Source of the DNA: Pectobacterium aroidearum
GTDB lineage: Bacteria > Pseudomonadota > Gammaproteobacteria > Enterobacterales > Enterobacteriaceae
Assembly: GCF_015689195.1 (NCBI RefSeq)
Contig: NZ_CP065044.1
Location: 124,001 to 188,000 of the forward strand
DNA: 64,000 bases
Reading direction: 5' to 3'
Positions 47,691-55,805 of the stretch are shown piece after piece (the first letter of the stretch is position 1; each line of letters begins with the position of its first letter). The notes under the pieces are model-generated. The model did not search any database, was not told the DNA's origin, and saw nothing but the letters and a program-made list of their open reading frames with translations. Made by a program: the position numbers and the translations under genes.

Positions 47691-48011
47691 TCAGGGGTTC
47701 TGTTTAATTGGCGGTGGCGGCGTGGTTCTCTGCGACCGCTCTAAATCTTTCTGTAGCTGCTGTTGGCGCTGTTGCTGCAACTGCTGGTTGCGCTGTTGCT
47801 GCAACTGCTGGTTGCGCTGCTGGAGCTGCTGATTCAATTGCTGTTGCTGCACTTTCTGGCTCTGCTGCATATTCTGCTGCAACTGTTTCTGGCTGCTGAT
47901 GCCGCTCTCAAACTGCTGCTGAGGCGTGGGTGCTTGTGTCGTGTTGGCGTTTGCCAGAAGCGGCAGGCCGAGCAGCACAGCACAGGCCAGTAATGTCGTA
48001 GGGTGTTTCAT
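47691..48011 (-). CDS. Small exported glutamine-rich protein
   Basis: The 106-residue precursor has a signal peptide (MKHPTTLLACAVLLGLPLLA..ANA) and then a Gln-rich, probably coiled-coil region (residues about 45-92, QLQQQRNQQLQQQR repeats) and a Pro/basic tail. A 24-bp unit is repeated exactly at 47767-47790 and 47791-47814. The start at 48011 has a GGAGG site; the frame upstream to 48041 is read-through. Function unknown; repeat number may vary between strains. Confidence 0.75.
   Translation of the reverse strand: MKHPTTLLACAVLLGLPLLANANTTQAPTPQQQFESGISSQKQLQQNMQQSQKVQQQQLNQQLQQRNQQLQQQRNQQLQQQRQQQLQKDLERSQRTTPPPPIKQNP
47767..47814. repeat. Two exact tandem 24-bp repeats inside the Gln-rich gene
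   Basis: The 24-bp unit occurs twice with no mismatch, followed by a degenerate third copy. Each unit adds eight residues rich in Gln, Arg and Leu, so expansion or loss keeps the frame. Confidence 0.9.
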
Positions 48012-48207
48012 TAAACCTCCACACAGGCTGTATGCCCGCATCGTGTTTTCATCAGTACATTAGCCTGATGTGTTTCCTTAAGTGTAATCGCTGTAGAGGA
48101 AAACGTCGTGCAGAGTAATCCGCAATCCTGCATGCACAGGTTTTGGGTTGCCCTGTTGGAATGCGTTATACTGCGGCGGAATTTTCCTTCGTGGTTGACG
48201 TTATCTC

Positions 48208-48672
48208 ATGTTCCATATCGCGCTCTATGAGCCTCAAATTGCACCAAACACCGGCAATATTATCCGACTGGCGGCTAACAACGGCTGTACGCTTCATTTG
48301 ATTGAACCGCTGGGGTTTGATTTTGAAGAGAAAAAACTGCGCCGTGCAGGGCTGGATTATCACGATCTGGCGAACGTCAGCCGTCATAAAAATTATCAGG
48401 ATTTTCTGGCCGCCGTTCCCGGCAAGCGCATCTTCGCCTGTACCACCAAAGGCAGTCGCCCTTATGACCAGCCAGCCTATCAGCCAGGTGATGTCTTGCT
48501 GTTTGGCTCGGAAACGTCGGGGTTACCGGATGAGATTCGCAATGGCTTTGAATCGGATTTCCGTATCCGCATCCCTATGCAGTCCAACAATCGCAGCCTG
48601 AACCTGTCGAATGCGGTAGCGATCATCAGCTATGAAGCCTGGCGGCAAAACGGCTTCGGCGGTTGCCTGTAG
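48208..48672 (+). CDS. trmL: tRNA (cytidine(34)-2'-O)-methyltransferase TrmL
   Basis: The 154-residue SPOUT methyltransferase has [29 protein letters not shown] and the knot region [19 protein letters not shown]. It methylates the wobble nucleotide of two leucine tRNAs. It is flanked by unrelated exported-protein genes. Confidence 0.95.
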   Translation: MFHIALYEPQIAPNTGNIIRLAANNGCTLHLIEPLGFDFEEKKLRRAGLDYHDLANVSRHKNYQDFLAAVPGKRIFACTTKGSRPYDQPAYQPGDVLLFGSETSGLPDEIRNGFESDFRIRIPMQSNNRSLNLSNAVAIISYEAWRQNGFGGCL

Positions 48673-48682
48673 TCACGACAGG

Positions 48683-49483
48683 CTACAGCCTGCCGGTGGC
48701 GGATTTTTTCAGTGGTGGATTCACCAGAAACACCACCTCCCCGCGATAATACGGTGAAGTGGCAAGGCGATGCTGCCACTGCGGTTCCCACTTGCCGTTT
48801 TGTACCAGCCCTACCCGAAAAGGCAGAGTGAGCTTCATCAGCGCGGGCAGGTACTCGGCGTAGTTGGTAATGGTGTTACGCCCCTGATAGGTCTGTACCA
48901 CCACTTCATCGAGCTTACCCTGTAAGCGGTTCAACGCCGACACATCCCCGGTTTTTGACCAGTCGAGCAGCCCGGTAATGCTGAGTTGACAATCCTCGGG
49001 TAAACGCTCACGCAGCTGTGTCAAAAACGCGACATAGCCAGCCAACTGATAGCTTTTCGCGTCAAAGTCGATCTGAATCCCGACAACCTGATTACCGTGG
49101 CGCTGCCATTTTTCCCGTAGCTTTAGCATCCGGTTCAGATGGCGATCGGAAAGTTCCAGCGTGGTCATGCGGAAAGCCAGCCAGACACGGTTAACGCGCA
49201 GCTGGCTCGGCGGGATCCCCTGGCGCAGAAACACGACCTTGCCCTGACGGCGAGCCACTTCTCCCTGATGCAGGTACAACGTCTGGGCTTGATGCAGGAT
49301 GGGCTGCGGCTTTACCGCTGCCCACAGCCAGAAATCCTGATAGCGTGTCGCATCGACGGTGGTGTTCGCCGCGTTGACGGTTGAGGGTGCTGCGTTAACG
49401 GAAGTGGCCTGCGTACAGAATGAGAGTATGCAGGCCAGCACGATTGACGGCGTTACCAGTAATAATCGAGCTTGTCTGCCCAC
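48683..49483 (-). CDS. Exported DUF3142 domain protein
   Basis: The 266-residue protein has an N-terminal signal (LLLVTPSIVLACILSFC) and a DUF3142 domain with FWLWAAVKPQPIL, VWLAFRMTTLEL, GIQIDFDAKSYQLAGYVAFL and VVVQTYQGRNT, a TIM-barrel-like glycosidase-related pattern. No activity is established. The start is a GTG at 49483 with AAAGG six bases upstream, inside the last 31 bp of the preceding gene, so translation is coupled. Confidence 0.75.
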   Translation of the reverse strand: MGRQARLLLVTPSIVLACILSFCTQATSVNAAPSTVNAANTTVDATRYQDFWLWAAVKPQPILHQAQTLYLHQGEVARRQGKVVFLRQGIPPSQLRVNRVWLAFRMTTLELSDRHLNRMLKLREKWQRHGNQVVGIQIDFDAKSYQLAGYVAFLTQLRERLPEDCQLSITGLLDWSKTGDVSALNRLQGKLDEVVVQTYQGRNTITNYAEYLPALMKLTLPFRVGLVQNGKWEPQWQHRLATSPYYRGEVVFLVNPPLKKSATGRL

Positions 49484-51627
49484 ACGCTGCCTTTGTATTT
49501 GGTTTTCAGTTGAGTAAACCAGGCTTTGCGGGTTGCCTTGCTGATTTCCTGTGGACCACAGTCGTTATAGCCGCTCGGCGCATAGCAGTAGACCGCGCGA
49601 TACAGGGCATAGGTTTTGTCTTCCGGTGGCGCTTTCGGGTCGGCAATCACCTTCATATAACCATCTAGACGGTTATATTCGGTGCCGACGAATTGCGTTG
49701 GCGCGTTGGTGAGCCCGCTCAACATGCTGCCTTCACCCCAGTCGAAGCCCACGCTGTTATTGGTGCGCAGGAAGAACTCGCCGAGGCAGTTAATCGCACG
49801 CGCGTCATTCGGCCGTTGGTTCAGTGTTGTGACCACGTCGTTCAGTGCCGGACATTGATAGTCTTCTTCGGTGTCGCTACCATCCCAGTCAAATGCCGTC
49901 AGATCTTCCTGATTCCAGCTTTGATTTTCGCTGCTGACCAGTGGTGCGATGTCTTTTCGCAACTGAACATCCTTGAGATAGCTGGCGTAATCGCCGTGAG
50001 TCAGCGATTTGGTTAACAGCGTATGCAGCGCAATGGCCCGCTCCTCATGGCTCTGCTGCGCGCCCGTTTGCTGACGGAGCAAATCGGCGTTGGCGCTAAT
50101 CTTCAGCACGGCAGAACGGAAACGCAGGTTTTTCACCGGGCTATCAGCGGTAAAAATTCGCTCGGGATGGCCTGCCTTGACCAGCGTTTCTGCCAGCGCC
50201 AATTGCAGGAACTGATTTTGCGTGTACCCCATCTTGCGTGTTAACAGTTGGCGCCAGTGCGCTTCTGCCTCATCCCAGCGCTCCAGACGTACCAGTGCAC
50301 GACCGCGTAATACTTGCAGACTAAAACGCACGGTATCGGTCAGATCGTTTTCCTGCGTAGCGGGAACGCTGTTAACCACAGCGGCGTAATCTTTTTGACC
50401 ATAAAACAGCTGGGCGGCTTGAAGGTAGCTGAACGCGTCCTGCATGTTGTCTTGCTCAAACAGCGGTTTCTGCGCGGCCAGTTCTTCGGTGGATAAGGCG
50501 GGTAATGCCAGCCAGCCTTCATCCGAACGCAAGCGCTTGAGATCTTGCACCATCGTCAACGGTGTGCTGCCCGGCGCGCTGGTGAATTGCCGATTTTCCA
50601 GCAGCTTATTGTCGATCTCATCGTTCAATTCAAGGAGGTCTTCGACGTCGGTGGTGCCGTCCAGTTCGTGTTGGTACGTTTTCGCCAGGGCATTCGTATC
50701 ATTCATGATCCAGTAGGCGCGGCGATACAGTCCGTTAGCGGAATCGACGTATTGCCCTTCGGGATACTGTTTCAGGTAGTCATCAATATGCTGAACGGCC
50801 AACTGAGCAGTGGCCTTATCGGCTTTACCGGCGTCGAACATGTTGTATTCATCAAGCGCATTTTCCATGGCTTTATTGATTGCCACGCGAATCAGCATAT
50901 AGCGTGAAGTTTCGGCCACCCAGGGCTGTGGTGATGATACCAACGCCTGAAAACCGCTTTCCGCCTCATCAAAGTGACCCTGATAGAACGCCAGAACCGC
51001 GAATAAATATTGCATAAGTGCGCCGGCATTCCCTTCGTCCGGCAGTCTTGCGAGACCTTCGTTCAGCGCGTCTTTGGTATACAACGGATTGAGGAGATTC
51101 ACCCGCTGATGTGCCAGCAGCGTGCGCTGTTCCTCTGTGAGCTGTTTATCCGCCAACAGGACGTCGAAGAACGCCTCCAACGTGGAGAGCGCATTGGAAA
51201 TATGCCGTCCTTCGTTATCATCAGGCGAAAACGTGGAGATAGTGCTCTGAACGGACAAAGGAAGGTGCAGTTGCTTCGCTTTGTTGAGCGTCGAGAGGTA
51301 AGGTGCATCAGCCGTGACGTCCTCTCCTGACTCTGACGTCTGAGGTGTTTCCGTCGCCGCGATCCCCATGACTCGGTAGGCCGTGAAAGGGTCGATACGT
51401 GAACGCGCTTGATCGGGTAAAGGATGGGGTAACGGAAGCGAAATTCCGTGGAGACGGCTTTGCAACAACATCAGATTCGTACGCGTGTCATTACCCGGTT
51501 GCAGGTAAGGCAGGGCGGACATGCCACATTCTGAGTCGGAAAAGCCGCACACTCCATCGCTGGAACTGAATGCCTGACTGCTCATTAACGCGATCAGTAC
51601 GCCAGCCAGCAGCGTTACTCCTTTCAT
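49453..51627 (-). CDS. Exported protein with tetratricopeptide-like helical repeats
   Basis: The 724-residue precursor has a signal peptide (MKGVTLLAGVLIALMSSQAFS) and a long alpha-helical body with TPR-like units (LFAVLAFYQGHFDEAESGFQALVSS, RGRALVRLERWDEAEAHWRQLL, split here). Cys pairs near both ends suggest periplasmic or surface disulfides. It has a GAAGGA site. Its end overlaps the DUF3142 gene by 31 bp, so the two products probably act together in the envelope. Function unknown. Confidence 0.75.
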   Translation of the reverse strand: MKGVTLLAGVLIALMSSQAFSSSDGVCGFSDSECGMSALPYLQPGNDTRTNLMLLQSRLHGISLPLPHPLPDQARSRIDPFTAYRVMGIAATETPQTSESGEDVTADAPYLSTLNKAKQLHLPLSVQSTISTFSPDDNEGRHISNALSTLEAFFDVLLADKQLTEEQRTLLAHQRVNLLNPLYTKDALNEGLARLPDEGNAGALMQYLFAVLAFYQGHFDEAESGFQALVSSPQPWVAETSRYMLIRVAINKAMENALDEYNMFDAGKADKATAQLAVQHIDDYLKQYPEGQYVDSANGLYRRAYWIMNDTNALAKTYQHELDGTTDVEDLLELNDEIDNKLLENRQFTSAPGSTPLTMVQDLKRLRSDEGWLALPALSTEELAAQKPLFEQDNMQDAFSYLQAAQLFYGQKDYAAVVNSVPATQENDLTDTVRFSLQVLRGRALVRLERWDEAEAHWRQLLTRKMGYTQNQFLQLALAETLVKAGHPERIFTADSPVKNLRFRSAVLKISANADLLRQQTGAQQSHEERAIALHTLLTKSLTHGDYASYLKDVQLRKDIAPLVSSENQSWNQEDLTAFDWDGSDTEEDYQCPALNDVVTTLNQRPNDARAINCLGEFFLRTNNSVGFDWGEGSMLSGLTNAPTQFVGTEYNRLDGYMKVIADPKAPPEDKTYALYRAVYCYAPSGYNDCGPQEISKATRKAWFTQLKTKYKGSVWADKLDYYW

Positions 51628-51746
51628 GGTTGGTATCCTTCATTTAACACGGGTCTTGCCTGTTTTCGGCATGAGTGGCGATCACTCTACGCAATCGCGT
51701 AAAAAACGCAATCCAGTGTAACTTTGAGAAGGTAAACAGAACATGA

Positions 51747-51768
51747 CAGGTGCCCTATCGGGCACCTG
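51747..51768. terminator. Hairpin between cpxA and the TPR-type gene
   Basis: A perfect 9-bp stem CAGGTGCCC/GGGCACCTG with a TATC loop lies 50 bp after the cpxA stop on the minus strand. No U-run follows. Confidence 0.6.
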
Positions 51769-51817
51769 AATGTGAGTTGTCGCGGGAATGTCGGCGGCGG
51801 GGAAGAACCCGTTCGAT

Positions 51818-53188
51818 TTACCGTTGATGCAATGGCAGCCAGATGATCAAGCGCAATCCACCCAGCGGACTGTCTTCTGCTTTGACCCAGCCTTTGTGCT
51901 GCGTAATGGCGGTTTCCACGATAGCGAGGCCCAAACCGCTGCCGCCGGATTCGCGATCGCGCGCTTCATCGGTACGGTAGAAGGGGCGGAAAATCTGTTC
52001 GCGATCTTCCGGGCTCACGCCAGGGCCGTCATCATCCACTTTGATGGTGATGCCCTGATTATCCACTGAGAAAGCCACTTCGATGTGGTTGTGCGAATAA
52101 CGCAGCGCGTTGCGCACGATATTCTCCAGCGCACTGTCGAGCGAGGCAGGGTTGCCAAAGAGCGTCCACGGCCCCGGTGGATAAGGAACTTCCAATGTTT
52201 TCCCCATCTGCTCGGCTTCAAAGGCGGCATCGTCCAGCACATTGCCCCACAGCTCATCGGCACGCAGGAACTCGCGGGTCAGTTCGTTCTTGTGCTGATT
52301 GCGTGAGAGTACTAGCAGATCGTTAATCATGCTATCGAGCCGCTGCGTTTCCGTCTCGATGCGGTTCAGCTCATTGCCTTCCCCCTGACGCCGACGCAGC
52401 AGCGCCGTCGCCAGTTGCAAGCGCGTCAACGGCGTACGCAACTCATGAGAGATATCCGACAGCAGGCGCTGCTGTGCGGTGACCATCCGTTCCAGCGCAC
52501 TGACCATCTGGTTAAAGCTGACGCCCGTCGCCTGAAATTCCTGCGGGCCGGACTCCAGCTCAGGGTGCTGGCGTAAGTTGCCTTTGGCGACTTCGTCGGC
52601 GGCGTGTTTGAGCTTACGTGCGGGTTTCGCCAAACTCCAGGCGAGCCACAGCAACAGCGGTGAACTGATCAGCATGGTGAAGATCAACAGCAGTAGAGGG
52701 CGGTCAAACAGCAGGCTGATGAAATCTGACTGCGGGCTGCTGGCAGGACGAATGAGGTAGAGCTGATAGTTGTCATCACCATCGCGGATCGCAAAAGGGC
52801 CGAGAAGCTCAATGCGGCCGTAATTTTTCTTTTGCGGGTGATCGGCGTTATCCGACAGCCCGATAAAATTACGCACAATTGGGGTTTCATGCTTCTCTAC
52901 GCCGAAGATTCGGCCTTCACTGGTGACCAGAAAAAGGCGCTGTCCCGGCGGAGCCCACTTCTCCAACACCCAGAACAGCCGTAGCCACCAGCGCAGATCG
53001 TTGGCAGGCGTGTTGGCAAGGTCTGCTTCAATATGCTGTTCCAGCATGATGCCCTGCCGCTGCTCGTTTTCCAGCAGGGCGGTAAGCTGGCGCGAGTCCA
53101 GCTTGGGCACCATCAGAACCAGCATGAGTACCAGCGCCAGCGTTAACCAAAAAATGGCAAAAATACGGGCGGTCAAACTATTGATCAT
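51818..53188 (-). CDS. cpxA: Envelope stress sensor histidine kinase CpxA
   Basis: The 456-residue kinase has TM1 (10-28), a periplasmic sensor (30-163), TM2 (164-185), HAMP, the phosphorylated His248 in DISHELRTPLTRLQ and the ATPase boxes (DDGPGVS, GGSGLGLAIV). It phosphorylates CpxR in response to envelope protein misfolding. The start overlaps the cpxR stop by 4 bp. Confidence 0.97.
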   Translation of the reverse strand: MINSLTARIFAIFWLTLALVLMLVLMVPKLDSRQLTALLENEQRQGIMLEQHIEADLANTPANDLRWWLRLFWVLEKWAPPGQRLFLVTSEGRIFGVEKHETPIVRNFIGLSDNADHPQKKNYGRIELLGPFAIRDGDDNYQLYLIRPASSPQSDFISLLFDRPLLLLIFTMLISSPLLLWLAWSLAKPARKLKHAADEVAKGNLRQHPELESGPQEFQATGVSFNQMVSALERMVTAQQRLLSDISHELRTPLTRLQLATALLRRRQGEGNELNRIETETQRLDSMINDLLVLSRNQHKNELTREFLRADELWGNVLDDAAFEAEQMGKTLEVPYPPGPWTLFGNPASLDSALENIVRNALRYSHNHIEVAFSVDNQGITIKVDDDGPGVSPEDREQIFRPFYRTDEARDRESGGSGLGLAIVETAITQHKGWVKAEDSPLGGLRLIIWLPLHQR

Positions 53189-53883
53189 GCAGCCGATACC
53201 ATCAAATAGCCTCGTCCACGCAGCGTTTTAAACCAGGGCAAGCCATCCTTGCGTTCTGGCAGTTTACGTCGCAGGTTCGAGATGTGCATATCGATCGCGC
53301 GGTCAAACGGTGTCAGTCGTTTCCCCAGCACTTCCTGGCTTAAATGTTCGCGTGAAACCACCTGTCCCAGCCGCTGTGCCAGCAGATAGAGCAGCGTGAA
53401 TTCTGTGCCCGTCAAATCCAGTACGATATCGTCAAAGCTGGCTTCCTGACGTCCGGGGTTCAGACGCAGGCCGTCGACTTCCAGCGTCGGCGCGCTGTTA
53501 TCGCCCGCTTGCTGTTGATCGGTCCAATTGGAACGGCGGAGAATCGCGCGAATACGCGCCACCAGTTCTCTGTCGTTAAAGGGCTTCGGCAGATAGTCAT
53601 CCGCACCCAGTTCCAGACCAAGAACGCGGTCTAATTCACTGCCGCGGGCGGTCAACATGATGACCGGCGTTTGATGCTGCTGTCGTAGTTCTTTTAATGT
53701 ATCGATACCGTTTTTCTTCGGCATCATCACATCCAGTAATAACAGGTCAATGGTGTTATCTAATACCTGTAACGCCTGCTCGCCGTCGTAGGCGACAACG
53801 ACGTTAAAACCTTCCATTTCGAGCAACTCTTTCAATAAAGATGTCAGCTCTCTATCGTCATCAACCAGCAGAATTTTATTCAT
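53185..53883 (-). CDS. cpxR: Envelope stress response regulator CpxR
   Basis: The 232-residue OmpR-type regulator has acidic residues Asp8-10, the phospho-acceptor Asp51 (LLLLDVMMP), the PKPFNDREL lysine and a winged helix with FDRAIDMHISNLRRKL. The start at 53883 (MNKILLV) is set by homology; the longer frame to 53916 is read-through. Divergent from cpxP across a CpxR box. Confidence 0.97.
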   Translation of the reverse strand: MNKILLVDDDRELTSLLKELLEMEGFNVVVAYDGEQALQVLDNTIDLLLLDVMMPKKNGIDTLKELRQQHQTPVIMLTARGSELDRVLGLELGADDYLPKPFNDRELVARIRAILRRSNWTDQQQAGDNSAPTLEVDGLRLNPGRQEASFDDIVLDLTGTEFTLLYLLAQRLGQVVSREHLSQEVLGKRLTPFDRAIDMHISNLRRKLPERKDGLPWFKTLRGRGYLMVSAA

Positions 53884-53937
53884 GTTTTCTCTACCTCCAA
53901 GGGCAAAATACGACATAGATTAGCGCTATTCCATGAC

Positions 53938-53952
53938 TTTACGTAGTTTTAC
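53938..53952. promoter_or_regulatory. CpxR box between cpxR and cpxP
   Basis: On the minus strand the sequence is GTAAA-N5-GTAAA, an exact match to the CpxR consensus. It lies 55 bp from cpxR and 85 bp from cpxP and should activate cpxP and autoregulate cpxRA. Confidence 0.92.
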
Positions 53953-54036
53953 ATCCTCTGACGCATGTTTGCAGCAAGATGCGTAGACTCCTGCTCATTG
54001 ATTCACAAAATGACGTACCGCTCTGGAGAGTTATCG

Positions 54037-54561
54037 ATGCAACAGTTTGCAACCTTATCTCTTGCTTCACTGCTTATGCTAGGCACTTTTACCGCCGTTG
54101 CAGCAGAAAGTGGAGACGCCCCGGCGAGCGGCTGGCATATCGATGATTCCGCCACAAAAGGTGTCTCCGGCCAGCAAGGTATGTTCGATGGCGTGAGGCT
54201 GACTGAGCAACAGCGTCAGCAAATGCGTGATTTGATGCACCAGAGTCGTCAGGACAAACCGGCGTTTAATGCCGAAGATGTTAAAGCCATGCACAAGCTG
54301 GTGACGGCAGAAACGTTTGATGAAGCGGCGGTGCGAGCGCAGATAACCCGAATGATGAGTGTGCAGATTGAGCGTCAGATTCAGATGACCCGAGTGCGCA
54401 ACCAAATGTATAACCTGCTGACGCCGGCGCAGAAAGAGATCTTAGATGTGAAGCATAAGCAACGCATGAAAGAGATGCAGCAGCAGATATCCATGTTTAA
54501 CCAGATGGCCGCGCCAGCACCAGGCACGACAAACCAGACTGAGACAGAGAATCCCGAGTAG
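54037..54561 (+). CDS. cpxP: Periplasmic stress adaptor CpxP
   Basis: The 174-residue precursor has a signal peptide (about 1-23, TAVAA) and a helical body with two LTxxQ motifs (LTEQQRQQM, LTPAQKEIL) typical of the CpxP/Spy family. CpxP binds the CpxA sensor domain to damp signalling and escorts misfolded proteins to DegP. The start at 54037 has GGAGAG; earlier in-frame starts lack a site. Its 3' UTR encodes CpxQ. Confidence 0.95.
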   Translation: MQQFATLSLASLLMLGTFTAVAAESGDAPASGWHIDDSATKGVSGQQGMFDGVRLTEQQRQQMRDLMHQSRQDKPAFNAEDVKAMHKLVTAETFDEAAVRAQITRMMSVQIERQIQMTRVRNQMYNLLTPAQKEILDVKHKQRMKEMQQQISMFNQMAAPAPGTTNQTETENPE

Positions 54562-54638
54562 TAGCGCTAGTGTAGTAAGTAGTCTGTAGTAAACGTAGTG
54601 CAGTCCGAGTAGCAATGTGTAGTAGGTACACACCCTGT
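54562..54638 (+). other. GTAG-rich spacer in the cpxP 3' UTR
   Basis: About 77 nt between the cpxP stop and CpxQ contain GTAG seven times, with many TAG triplets in all frames. It is not a hairpin or a simple tandem repeat. It may ensure translation stops before CpxQ, or present RNase E sites. Confidence 0.6.
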
Positions 54639-54698
54639 TTTTCCTTGCCATAGACACCATCCCTGTCTTTTTGCCCTCCATGATGGAGGGTTTTTTTT
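54639..54698 (+). ncRNA. cpxQ: CpxQ small RNA (3' UTR-derived, Hfq-dependent)
   Basis: The segment begins TTTTCCTTGCCATAGACACC, continues with ATCCCTGTCTTT and ends in a terminator stem (54674-54690) with eight T. This matches my memory of enterobacterial CpxQ, which RNase E cuts from cpxP mRNA and which represses inner-membrane and envelope protein mRNAs. Only the terminator stem differs from E. coli. Length is about 60 nt. The 5' end is set by analogy. Confidence 0.9.
54674..54698 (+). terminator. Rho-independent terminator of cpxP/CpxQ
   Basis: CCCTCCA/TGGAGGG stem with a 3-nt loop followed by eight T. Also forms the 3' end of CpxQ. Confidence 0.95.
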
Positions 54699-54725
54699 GC
54701 CTTTTTTAATGTCGATAACAGGTTT

Positions 54726-54772
54726 TGACTTCACTTTTTGACTTCAAGTTTGTGGTGTCTATAATGACTTCA
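54726..54772 (+). promoter_or_regulatory. hicAB promoter with three TGACTTCA repeats
   Basis: A strong sigma-70 promoter is present: TTGACT (54738-54743), 16 bp, TATAAT (54760-54765). TGACTTCA occurs at 54726, 54739 and 54765, spaced 13 and 26 bp, overlapping both promoter hexamers. They are probable operator sites for the HicB DNA-binding domain. Confidence 0.8.
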
Positions 54773-54784
54773 AAAAATGACATC

Positions 54785-55072
54785 ATGGAATCGGCAATGC
54801 AGGGAAAAATAGCCAGTCTACGAAAAAAGCAGCGAGAAACGCTGAGCCAAATTTTCAAAACACCCGTGCTTTCAGGTGTTAAATGGTCAAATGTTGAGTC
54901 ACTCATCACTGCGTTAGGTGGTGAAATTAAGGAAGGTAGCGGGTCACGGGTGCGATTTTTATTGAATGGGAGTATCGCCCGGTTCCATCGTCCTCACCCG
55001 TCACCGGATACTGATAAAGGCGCATTGGTTAACCTGCGTGAATGGTTGGAAAGTATAGGAGTAAAACCATGA
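54785..55072 (+). CDS. hicA: HicA-type toxin (mRNA interferase)
   Basis: The C-terminal part (LSGVKWSNVESLITALGG, EGSGSRVRFLLNG, ARFHRPHPSPDTDKGALVNL) is the dsRNA-binding-like HicA fold with the catalytic His region. The open frame starts at 54725, but the promoter at 54738-54765 excludes those starts; I chose ATG 54785 (MESAMQGK), with 54797 as alternative. Neither has a good ribosome-binding site. The N-terminal helix is longer than in short HicA proteins. It overlaps hicB by 4 bp. Confidence 0.85.
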   Translation: MESAMQGKIASLRKKQRETLSQIFKTPVLSGVKWSNVESLITALGGEIKEGSGSRVRFLLNGSIARFHRPHPSPDTDKGALVNLREWLESIGVKP

Positions 55073-55431
55073 CTAAAGCACTTAACACACCAAATACGAT
55101 GGTTGTTTCCGGCCAATCGGCCATTATCAGCTATGTACCGGAAATCGGTATGTTTCGCGGTAAGTTTATTGGCTTATCTGGCTACTGTGATTTTGTCGCT
55201 GACAGTATTAATGGGCTGAGAAACGAGGGCGAAATTTCGCTACGTGAATATCTGGAAGACTGTCAGGAAAATGGCATTGAACCTTACGAACGTGAAGAGA
55301 AGGTGAAAACGTTCACTCTCCGTTATCCTGAATCATTCGGAGAACGACTGACTATTGCGGCGGCTGAACGTCAAATTTCAGTGAATACATTTATTGTCGA
55401 AACGCTTAATGAACGTATGAAACAGGCTTAA
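55069..55431 (+). CDS. hicB: HicB-type antitoxin
   Basis: The 120-residue protein has the RNase H-like HicB domain (SYVPEIGMFRGKFIGLSG, SLREYLEDCQENGIEP) and a C-terminal ribbon-helix-helix (LRYPESFGERLTIAAAERQ, VNTFIVETLNERM). It should bind HicA and the promoter. Starts within hicA (ATGA overlap), behind AGGAG. Confidence 0.88.
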   Translation: MTKALNTPNTMVVSGQSAIISYVPEIGMFRGKFIGLSGYCDFVADSINGLRNEGEISLREYLEDCQENGIEPYEREEKVKTFTLRYPESFGERLTIAAAERQISVNTFIVETLNERMKQA

Positions 55432-55805
55432 CGATCTCCCGATGAGGCGGTTTTATTGCATAAACACAATAGTGAAAGCCCGTAGTACACCGCGAAATCT
55501 CTTGATGCAATCCATGCTTTCCCGATAGAGAGCAGGATAAAAGCTGAGTAAGAAAAGCACGAAAAAAGACAGCGTAAAGGGGCGGTAAAGCGTAGAATAT
55601 GAGCACCAAAAATGATGCTCATGAATGCTCCCTTACCTGTCTTCAGGCTTTTGGCTGACATCCTCATAAAAGCACGCTGAAACACCCTTGGCCGCTCGCC
55701 GATTACATGGCGATGTCATACTTTCCCTGTACCATTGCTCCATCGCGCTAGCCTCTGCCACGACAGAGGGCGCATTCTTTTATTTTAACTTTTGATATCA
55801 ATGCC
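55432..55805. other. Intergenic region between hicB and sotB
   Basis: About 374 bp without a recognisable gene; an 85-codon minus-strand frame (55428-55685) has no supporting features. A weak terminator-like hairpin CCTCTG/CAGAGG at 55753-55770 precedes sotB. Confidence 0.5.

Noticed and set aside
47763-47993. Leucine-rich plus-strand frame over the Gln-rich gene, and possible CRISPR-like repeats
   Set aside because: The repeats are contiguous 24-bp coding units without spacers; the leucine frame is the antisense of Gln codons.
55428-55685. Minus-strand 85-codon frame between hicB and sotB
   Set aside because: No ribosome-binding site or domain; Cys/Phe/Ser-rich chance frame in intergenic DNA.
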